A DNA stretch of 64,000 nt from Patagioenas fasciata (lineage: Eukaryota > Chordata > Aves > Columbiformes > Columbidae). The stretch lies in assembly GCF_037038585.1 (NCBI RefSeq), contig NC_092522.1, forward strand, positions 123,982,661 through 124,046,660, read 5' to 3'. A program made the position numbers and the translations under genes. Position 1 is the stretch's first letter. Every line of letters begins with the position of its first letter. A model generated the notes under the pieces. It was not told the origin of the DNA, did no database searches, and worked only from the letters and a program-made list of their open reading frames with translations. Below are positions 59,301-64,000 of the stretch, one piece after another.

Positions 59301-61300
59301 CTTGTGGGGTGGGGAAGCATAATTAATTTTGGCTCCCATCATTATTTCTGATTACAGGTGTTTAATATTAACACGCACCCTCTGGCACGATGGGTGAGTT
59401 TTCTGGGGACCTCCCCCTCGCCCTTCGCTAAAACGTCTCTCTTTAATTGTTGCAAATGACATCTTTAAGAACGAGCGGTTTTAGTCGGATGTTAATGAAT
59501 CACACGTTGGCGATGTTTTCCTTGATGTGATAAACAATTGTTCTGTTAATCTGTCAGATTAGTGAGCCACAAATGAAATGTTTTATGTGTTTTCTGTTGT
59601 TTTCTGGGTTTTCTTTTTAACAATGCTTATTCTGACAGCCATTACAGCCTATCCCATGAATATCCTGCTCTTTATATATCTTATGCTCTAACAGTTTGAA
59701 GGGCATTGATATTTTTACTCGTAATTCTGAGCCCACATTTTTCAGGGGGGTTGTGCTTTTATTTTTGGTGATGTTTGTGGTGTGGGTTTTTATTTGTTTC
59801 TCATTGTTTTGTTAGTTCGTTTGGGGTTTTTCTCGTTATATTGAACCTCCAATCACACTCTAAAGTAAACTCTGGAGCTTTATTTTGATTCTGATCTTTC
59901 CAGCTCTCTGGAGCTGGAAATCGGATGATGAATCTTTACAGAACACCTAAAAAAGAGCTGAATTCAGTCATCTTGGTCATTTTGGTGTGCAATATTCTTT
60001 TGGGTACCAGCACAACCCTTACTCAAGGTGTCCTCTTTCTAGCAACATTTAATATTAATACTGAGATCTCCATCATTTGGGACCGTTAAAGAGACCGAAA
60101 TTCCTCTCACACAGTGGCTGTTAATCCTGCCCACATCCCAATTGGGGAATTTTCCAGCTTCTCTGTAGTTTCAGATGGTTTCAAGAGAAGAAATTTCCTC
60201 CTTCCAGCTGTAAATCTTTTCCCCTCTGTTACACAACCACCATATTCTGCAGAAAATCTGGTCAAGTGAAATGATTCTTACATAGAAAGTAACATTATCC
60301 TTGCTGGTAGTGTTGGAAATGATGTTGATCGATGGGTTTATTTGGTTCTGGATCACTTTGGATTCCTTTATTCTTTCATTTTACTCTCTCGTGGGTCAAT
60401 AACTTACCATTTGTCATCGGTAGGTTTTTCTACTCGCTGGAATAATTAGTCTCTGTTAGACATCCAGTGATAAATAGGGGAAAAAGGTTAACGATGAGTT
60501 TTGTTTCAGCATTAGACTTCAATGAAGTTGCGAGCGTGGCACTTACTCACAAAGGGAGGGATTTGTGGCATTTTTCATAGGCTGTGTTGTACATTTTCTT
60601 GTGAGAACGCAGCTGGATCTTGTCCCAGTCCCTGCAATTTATCTGAACACCCTGGGAATCAAATGAAAACGTCTCTCCTAATGGGAGATCCTGTGTTATC
60701 GTCAGGGTGAGAGCAAGTGCTCAAACCACCTTTGCTTTATCCCCCCAACCAAGCACAGTTTTCGTTGCCTACTCTGACTTTTCCTTCTGCCCAGGCTTCA
60801 TTTCCAGATGATGAGAACTGAAGGCTCCGTCTGGTCCAGGAGCATCTTCCTGACAAGTGCTATTTAAAAATAAACCCTTTCAAAGCTGCCACAGTCCAGT
60901 TCTCTTCTATCCAAAGCAAATCCCAGGCTTGTATTCATGTATTTGTGCATCACTTCACCCATGCATTGCCATAAGGTTGAAGACACCCTCACTACTGGGA
61001 TATATGAGGTTTTTCACCTGCATTTTAATTCTGGTAGCGACGTAGAAAGTCACCTGGAGAAATATTGGAAACTGTTCAGAAGTGATTTGTCACAACTTCA
61101 TGATATTAATAGAGGATTTTTTTTGGGTTATTTTGCAGGTATTCAGAACGAAGCCTGACCAAATGCGTCGGGATAACCATAGAGACCAGACCAGATTACT
61201 GCCTGAAGCGGCATTTGAGCGACATGTTGTCCTACGGCTGCACGAGGCTGGAGATTGGGGTGCAGAGCGTGTACGAGGACGTGGCCAGGGACACCAACAG
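26336..61300 (+). CDS. ELP3: ELP3, Elongator complex catalytic subunit (3' partial; exons 1-8)
   Basis: ELP3 is the catalytic subunit of the Elongator complex. It uses a radical-SAM [4Fe-4S] centre and acetyl-CoA to place the cm5U-type modification on wobble uridine 34 of certain tRNAs, mainly in the cytoplasm; it was also reported as a histone acetyltransferase. Eight GT-AG exons give 779 coding bases in one frame, about 259 of the usual 547 residues. The start MRQKRKG is identical to the family. The cluster cysteines fall at residues 99, 109 and 112 (CPH, NIC, VYC). Further blocks are [57 protein letters not shown] and [18 protein letters not shown]. The C-terminal GNAT-like domain is beyond the window. 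No frameshift or missing key residue is seen. Confidence 0.97.
26629..27057 (-). repeat. CR1 LINE fragment in ELP3 intron 1
   Basis: The fragment runs from ATAGAATCAAAGAATCGTTT to TTCCCTTCTCTCAACTCTC. Its 5' end meets a plus-strand CR1 with no unique sequence between them. Confidence 0.92.
27058..27602 (+). repeat. CR1 LINE fragment, head to head with previous copy
   Basis: The fragment runs from CCCCCTCTGCTCTGCCCTGG to GGTTCTGTGATTCTG. It is close to the inner copy at 2900-3563. It keeps an open CR1 ORF2 tail ([20 protein letters not shown]), a remnant of the reverse-transcriptase protein's C-terminus, not a host gene. Confidence 0.92.
28352..28566 (-). repeat. CR1 LINE 3' fragment
   Basis: The fragment starts AATAGAATCACAGAACATTT, carries CAGAGCCCCGTCCAGCCTGG, and ends near CAATTTCTCCCTGAAG. 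It lies about 320 bases before ELP3 exon 2. Confidence 0.9.
28889..28988 (+). CDS. ELP3: ELP3 exon 2
   Basis: The exon follows CATTTCAG and encodes [20 protein letters not shown], then [12 protein letters not shown], ending before GTAAGT with a split Lys codon (AA then A). It encodes the conserved N-terminal helix region. The open frame starting far upstream at 28447 runs through a CR1 and the intron, and is not coding there. Confidence 0.95.
28989..29847. other. ELP3 intron 2, unique sequence
   Basis: AT-rich intron of 0.86 kb; no repeat or gene recognised. Confidence 0.9.
29848..29986 (+). CDS. ELP3: ELP3 exon 3
   Basis: After CTTTCAG the exon reads [20 protein letters not shown], then [10 protein letters not shown] and [15 protein letters not shown]. 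It ends in phase 0 at residue 86 before GTAAAG. This N-terminal region precedes the radical-SAM core and is highly conserved in eukaryotes. Confidence 0.96.
30221..30314 (-). repeat. CR1 3' end, short copy
   Basis: AATAACAGAATAGAATAATG, then TTTGGATGGAAAAGCCCCTC and GGCACTACCCCATGA. A 94-base truncated CR1 end. Confidence 0.85.
30418..30636 (-). repeat. Old diverged CR1 fragment
   Basis: GTTAGAAGGGACCTCTGAGG, CTCAAAGCAGGTCCAATTAG and AAAAAGTTTTTCCTGGTCC follow the order of a reversed CR1 3' region but are strongly diverged. Confidence 0.6.
30637..31143 (-). repeat. CR1 LINE fragment
   Basis: AGAATTATTTTGGTTGGAAG through GGGAAGAAATTGTTCCCCAG to CAAGGTTTGACCTCACC. Same subfamily as 22103-22678. 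Confidence 0.92.
31320..31510 (+). repeat. A-rich low-complexity stretch
   Basis: CCAAA/ACAAA-rich sequence with a 15-base A run at 31398-31412 and a C run near 31500. It looks like degenerate simple-sequence DNA. It could be an old poly(A) tail, but no retrocopy is recognisable beside it. Confidence 0.8.
32253..32323 (+). CDS. ELP3: ELP3 exon 4, first Fe-S cysteines
   Basis: The exon has 71 bases after CTTCTTCCAG, encoding [20 protein letters not shown] and NIC. It holds Cys99 and Cys109 of the CX9CX2C radical-SAM cluster motif. It ends two bases into Val110 at a GTAAGT donor, so the third ligand Cys112 is on the next exon, 2.7 kb away. Confidence 0.95.
34261..34705 (-). repeat. CR1 LINE fragment
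   Basis: TTCACAGAATCACACAGAAT, GGAAAAGCCCTCAGAGCTC, then CAGCCTCTCCCCATAGGGC. The distal end passes into a tandem array. Confidence 0.88.
34711..34791 (+). repeat. 12-bp tandem repeat (CTTCATTCACTC)n
   Basis: Six to seven near-perfect copies of a 12-base unit lie immediately after the CR1 at 34261-34705. The unit resembles the local CR1-flank text TTCACTCC, suggesting local slippage expansion. Confidence 0.95.
34980..35043 (+). CDS. ELP3: ELP3 exon 5, third Fe-S cysteine
   Basis: The exon has 64 bases after ATTTGCAG. It completes Val110 and encodes [20 protein letters not shown] and E. Cys112 is the last ligand of the [4Fe-4S] cluster; the following GG is a glycine pair close to the cluster. 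Donor GTATTA, phase 0. Confidence 0.95.
35044..36113. other. ELP3 intron 5, unique sequence
   Basis: AT-rich intron of 1.07 kb; nothing recognised. Confidence 0.9.
36114..36182 (+). CDS. ELP3: ELP3 exon 6
   Basis: The exon has 69 bases (23 codons) after [29 protein letters not shown] then VEQ, donor GTAAAT. This arginine-rich segment is part of the conserved radical-SAM region. Confidence 0.95.
36355..36958 (+). repeat. Mosaic of at least three plus-strand CR1 pieces
   Basis: GGTGACACAGAATTGGTGG (RT end region) jumps to TTCTTCACCCAGAGGTGCTG (3' region). Near 36571 it jumps back to GTGTGAACTGGCTGAAGG and ATTCAATATATTCATCAAT. Near 36793 it jumps to GGCATTGGAACAGGCTGCCC, ending ATGATTCTATGATTCTAAG. 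The order is not that of one element, so deletion and re-insertion are needed. Confidence 0.85.
36959..37590 (+). repeat. Nested CR1 pair with 8-bp flanking direct repeat
   Basis: An old CR1 (36959-37283) is interrupted by a younger CR1 of another subfamily (about 37284-37540, ending CCATCCTGTGATTCTGTGA). It appears to resume to about 37590. GACACAGG occurs at 37276-37283 and 37536-37543, on both sides of the inner copy, like a target-site duplication. Confidence 0.75.
38187..38341 (+). CDS. ELP3: ELP3 exon 7
   Basis: The exon has 155 bases after TTTTACAG, from [20 protein letters not shown] through [20 protein letters not shown] to [11 protein letters not shown] and two bases of Arg. GGTF corresponds to the SAM-contacting glycine-rich strand of the radical-SAM fold. 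The donor GTAAGC starts a 22.8-kb intron. Confidence 0.96.
38511..38770. promoter_or_regulatory. Intronic GC-rich patch with AP-1 motif
   Basis: About 260 bases with many CpG dinucleotides begin about 170 bases after the ELP3 exon 7 donor. TGAGTCA (AP-1/TRE) is at 38666-38672. It may be an intragenic CpG island or enhancer. It could also be simply a GC-rich intron segment. Confidence 0.4.
42371..43192 (+). repeat. Minisatellite: 15-bp core in a 54-bp higher-order unit
   Basis: The core GGGGACAAGGACRTT is repeated dozens of times. The landmark GATGTC recurs at 42566, 42620, 42674, 42728, 42782, 42836, 42890 and 42944, spaced exactly 54 bases. The units alternate between an A type (GTTGGGGACAAGGACATT) and a B type (ACTGGGGACAAGRGCAATGG), in order A A B A B A B. 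TGTCCAGTTTAAGACCT flanks the array at 42371-42387 and 43176-43192. Because 54 is a multiple of 3, several frames stay open; these are not genes. Confidence 0.95.
46519..46800 (-). repeat. CR1 LINE fragment, left arm of inverted pair
   Basis: The fragment runs from CGTAGAATGATCACAGTTGG and carries CAGCCTGTTCCAATGCCCC and GAAGAAATTGTTCCCCAC. It pairs with the plus-strand copy at 46965-47216. Confidence 0.9.
46965..47216 (+). repeat. CR1 LINE fragment, right arm of inverted pair
   Basis: GAGGTTGGATGTGGGGAACA to CCAAAATGATTCTGTGATT. It is complementary to the copy at 46519-46800 over about 98 bases (47009-47105 against 46634-46731). Confidence 0.92.
50791..51662 (-). repeat. CR1 LINE, longer copy with ORF2 end
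   Basis: About 870 bases. The reverse strand translates to the end of CR1 ORF2, including [18 protein letters not shown], with frame breaks further on. It is a close inverted relative of 10790-11364. The 3' octamer tail is eroded (TTTAGAACCCCAGG). Confidence 0.92.
51848..51990 (-). repeat. CR1 LINE 3' end
   Basis: TCGCAGAATCCCAGACTGGT, GAGATCATCCAGTCCAACCC, GAATGTCTCCAGAGAAGGAG. Short, 5'-truncated. Confidence 0.88.
53545..54362 (-). repeat. CR1 LINE carrying a foreign 120-bp insert
   Basis: The copy starts CATAGAATCAAAGACTTTTT and follows the 22103-type subfamily. At 54011-54133 related copies run straight on, but this one has about 120 extra bases with three GCCGCCATTTTG motifs. CR1 text then resumes with GGTGCCCAAAACTGCCCCC. 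Confidence 0.92.
54011..54133 (+). promoter_or_regulatory. Three tandem YY1-type motifs inside a CR1
   Basis: GCCGCCATTTTG occurs at 54040-54051, 54080-54091 and 54112-54123, each in a 32-40 base repeat that also carries CCCTSAGGTGRTT-like text. The motif is a full match to the known YY1 consensus (CCGCCATNTTG type). Function is inferred only. Confidence 0.6.
57480..58195 (+). repeat. Ancient CR1-type ORF2 fragment (pre-RT and RT start)
   Basis: In shifting frames the plus strand gives remnants ordered as in CR1 ORF2: [59 protein letters not shown] and QQGFAYLT. These match recalled CR1 segments (AWLNRELL, KENL.PLL, FFASVF, VPSDWK, GKIMEQILLEA, QHGFTKG). Several frameshifts and stops show it is dead. 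It lacks the usual 3' end, which is unusual for bird CR1. Confidence 0.6.
61139..61300 (+). CDS. ELP3: ELP3 exon 8 (last exon in window)
   Basis: The exon has 162 bases after TTATTTTGCAG. It completes the split Arg and reads [53 protein letters not shown]. The ITIETRPD and EIGVQS strands are hallmark barrel motifs of the ELP3 radical-SAM domain. Donor GTGAGG; further exons are outside the window. Confidence 0.96.
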
Positions 61301-61422
61301 GTGAGGAGGAGCCTCAGGGGAAAGCTGAGCGTGGTTGCTTTCTGGAATTCCAGTTTGTTTTGGCTAGTAGGTAAAAGCCTGGACATGTTTGTTTAGCCAC
61401 CCAAAACTAGTTCGGTATAAAT

Positions 61423-61926
61423 AATCACAGAATCACAGAATGACAGGGATTGGAAGGGACCTCAAGAGATCATCCAGTCCAATTCCCCTTCTGGAGCAGG
61501 AACACCCAGCTGAGGTTCCACAGGAAGGTGTCCAGGCGGGTTTGAATGTCTGCAGAGGAGACTCCACAACCTCCCTGGGCAGCCTGGGCCAGGCTCTGCC
61601 ACCCTCACCCCCAACAAGTTTCTTCTCATATTTAAATGGAACCTCCTGTGTTCCAGTTTGCACCCATTGCCCCTTGTCCTATCACTGGTTGTCATTGAGA
61701 AGAGCCTGGCTCCATCCTCCTGACACTCCCCCTTTCCATAGTGATCCCCATGAATGAGTCCCCCCTCAGTCTCCTCTTCTCCAGCTCCAGAGCCCCAGCT
61801 CCCTCAGCCTTTCCTCACACGGGAGATGCTCCACTCCCTCCAGCATCTTGGTGGCTGCGCTGGACTCTCTGCAGCAGTTCCCTGTCCTTCTGGAACTGAG
61901 GGGCCACAACTGGACACAATATTCCA
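61423..61926 (-). repeat. CR1 LINE fragment after ELP3 exon 8
   Basis: AATCACAGAATCACAGAATG start, GTCCAGGCGGGTTTGAATGT, CAACTGGACACAATATTCC end. Near-identical in layout to 6153-6680. Confidence 0.93.
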
Positions 61927-61943
61927 TAATACTGATTTCCAGT

Positions 61944-62050
61944 TGTGAACTGTGGGATGTCCTGTGCAAGGACAGGAGTTGGACTCGATGAACCTTGTGA
62001 GTCTCTTCCAACTCAAACATTCCATGATTCTGTGATTATGATTCTATGAT
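61944..62050 (+). repeat. CR1 LINE 3' end, head to head with previous copy
   Basis: GGACAGGAGTTGGACTCGAT, CTTCCAACTCAAACATTCC, then ATTCTGTGATTATGATTCTA. It starts about 18 bases after the minus-strand copy ends. Confidence 0.85.
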
Positions 62051-64000
62051 TTGCTTTCTAGAACACTGTTGAGGAGTATGTGTCTTGACCTGTTCGCTTG
62101 AACACCCATTTAACATTGAATTTTGAAACATTGAGCTCATTTCCTTGCTGCGTGGCAACGTGTCTGTTAAGAAAAACTAATAACCTGCCCTGGCTTCATG
62201 GATTTCTTTGTGATATTGTGTAGAACACAGCTTGAGAAAATTGAGTTATTTGTGATGTTTTATTTTAAACTCTTTTTCCGGTATTGTACATCTCTCTCTT
62301 TTTATTTTAATTGCTTCATAAATAAATGTGGTTTGGTGAAGCAGAACACATAGAGCTCATAGTTCTTGTCTTAAATAATTCAGAATCTATAGGCTTGATA
62401 CAGCGCAGCATAACCTCTTGGAGGTATTTTACCAGCAAACAGCGCGTTCTCTTCACCAGACGCCTTTTTCTGCTGAGAAATGACATTGGCAAGTACAGAG
62501 GGTGAGGCACAGCCAGAAACAACACCTGTCGGCAGATTAACCACCGGTGTTCCAGGCATACGGCGTCTCTAGAGACTGCAAAATTCATTTGCAAGAGGCC
62601 TGTGATTTATTCCATGTCACCTTGGACCTGTGGTCTAAAGAACAGTTGTCCTGCGTAGGAGAGCACACAATATATTGTTCATCCCACTCCTTACGGACAA
62701 ATAAGCCGATCTCTTTTTTAATTTCAGGTCTATTCAGATTTTGAAAGAAACATTTTTTCCTGTTTTTCTCCACTTCTAACACTCGTACAACTTCGTTCTT
62801 GTCGCGCATTCCAGTCACCTACCAAAGATGTTAAATAACCGTAATCACACGTAATGACAGAGAGAGATGATGGTTCAATAAGCAAAGCACATTGTGGTTA
62901 ATACCTGCCTTAAAGGCAGCAGCGCAAAACCGAAAATGTCGGACATTTTCTTTTAGAGGCTTAAAGAATCCACAATGAGTTTCCTCCTGCGGGTTTAGCT
63001 GTAGTTTTGCAGGATGTCACTGCCATGAAATGGTCGAGTTCCAGGTCTTGATAGGCGAGAAAAGCCATTTATTGAGTCGTCCAAGAGTTAAGGGCTAATA
63101 TTTATAGGTGGTACTTTTCTCCTCTAGATGTCAGAGCTTTCCAAAGGAAAAGATCCGTACTAAGGATGTGTTGCTAGATGTCACTTTTAGGCTCGATGTA
63201 TTCATTTAGATTGTAAATTTAACAATTAATTTCTCTTCACCTTTTACTTCTTTCCACCTCAAATCTTTTAAAGGCGTCTTATCCTAAGGTGGGACTTGAA
63301 AACCCCACTTCACTTGGGTCGTTTGGCCATCGCATCAGAGCCGGTGCCATAAATGATTCAAAGCTTTTGGTTAGTGTGCTCGCTAACGAACCTTTGCTTT
63401 GCTGCTGCTGAATCAGAAGAAGGATGCAGTGCTGTATTACGGTCTTGATTTCACTCCGAAATCATCCCGTATAGTGATATTTGTAAAGGGTTTTAGCGCT
63501 TTTCAAAGCTGCTTGCGGAATTCCTAAAAGGTTTTGCCGCAGGCTGGCTGAGAGCAGGGAAAACACAGACGATTCGCTCCAATATCTCCCTGCAACTTTT
63601 GAGAAGAATGAATTGAAAGACACTTTTAGAGGAGGGTGATTCAAGTTTCTTCTGCAGCGACCTCATTTTGCTTCTGTTCTTCTGCTGCTTTGTGGGGGAA
63701 GTATTTTGACTTCAAACTTTTAATATTTCGCTCGTAGCAAAATGTCAGATTACAACCAATTAGACTAACTGTTTGGAAATTACTTTCTATTATGTTCCAT
63801 AAGTCATTAGTGAGGTTTTTGAGTGCTTTTGGTGGCTGTGAGGCAGAAAAATATTCAAGAGCAGATCTAGGCATCAAATAATCAAGTTATTGATGCAGCT
63901 CAAATTCCACTTCTAATAAGAAAATAATTTTTATTTATGAAGCAAGTCTCCATTTACTCCCCTCAGGCTACTCAAGGTCTTGAGTAATACTGTCCTTGAA

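Larger units (their letters stand above)
38342..61138. other. ELP3 intron 7 (22.8 kb)
   Basis: This is the largest intron. It holds a GC-rich patch (38511-38770), the 54-bp minisatellite (42371-43192) and CR1 copies at 46519-46800, 46965-47216, 50791-51662, 51848-51990 and 53545-54362. It also holds the CR1 ORF2 fragment at 57480-58195. Other stretches (38771-42370, 43193-46518, 47217-50790, 51991-53544, 54363-57479, 58196-61138) are unique AT-leaning DNA with only chance reading frames; no nested gene was recognised. Confidence 0.85.
61301..64000. other. ELP3 intron 8, left part
   Basis: The stretch contains CR1 at 61423-61926 (minus) and 61944-62050 (plus). The stretch 62051-64000 is unique AT-leaning DNA without recognised features. 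Confidence 0.85.

Noticed and set aside
1-64000. CRISPR array, bacterial operon, tRNA or endogenous virus
   Set aside because: None was recognised; the tandem arrays lack CRISPR repeat-spacer structure and the only mobile elements recognised are CR1-type LINE copies.

Overview
This window is vertebrate nuclear DNA and almost certainly avian. It holds more than 25 CR1 retrotransposon fragments with the typical 3' end built from ATTCTRTG-type octamers. The genes are spread over many short exons with GT-AG introns, and one GC-rich promoter island is present. No bacterial, organellar or viral gene organisation was seen. CR1 is by far the main interspersed repeat, as expected in birds. The species cannot be named from the sequence alone.

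Two protein-coding genes lie head to tail on the + strand. FBXO16 (an F-box protein) occupies about 1-17.8 kb. Its first coding exon is upstream of the window, and five exons are present: 271-306, 6974-7180, 9312-9476, 10171-10376 and 17692-17824. The last exon sits behind a 7.3 kb intron and was placed by splice phase and a conserved TPDLSRQ motif. The TAA at 10378-10380 lies across a splice donor and is probably not the main stop. ELP3 (catalytic subunit of Elongator) starts at 26336 and runs off the right end. Eight exons are present (26336-26354, 28889-28988, 29848-29986, 32253-32323, 34980-35043, 36114-36182, 38187-38341, 61139-61300). They encode residues 1 to about 260 in one continuous frame, including the N-terminus, the radical-SAM Fe-S cysteines and part of the radical-SAM barrel. 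The acetyltransferase-like domain would lie beyond the window.

Between the genes (17.8-26.3 kb) lie CR1 fragments, AT-rich unique sequence and a CpG island of roughly 0.7 kb with NRF1-like and ETS-like motifs, taken as the ELP3 promoter. Introns hold nested and inverted CR1 copies, a 650-bp pure purine GA tract (14.8-15.45 kb), a 54-bp higher-order minisatellite flanked by a 17-bp direct repeat (42.37-43.19 kb), a 12-bp tandem array (34.7 kb), a triplicated YY1-type motif inside a CR1 (54.0-54.1 kb) and an ancient CR1 ORF2 fragment (57.5-58.2 kb).

The two genes do different jobs. FBXO16 is a presumed substrate receptor of SCF ubiquitin ligases. ELP3 modifies wobble uridines of tRNA within Elongator. 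Nothing in the sequence suggests a shared pathway. No new coding system was found; the most unusual items are structural (minisatellite, purine tract, motif cluster, CR1 nesting and inverted pairs around an exon). All gene and repeat calls come from reading the sequence and recalled family knowledge; no database search was run.
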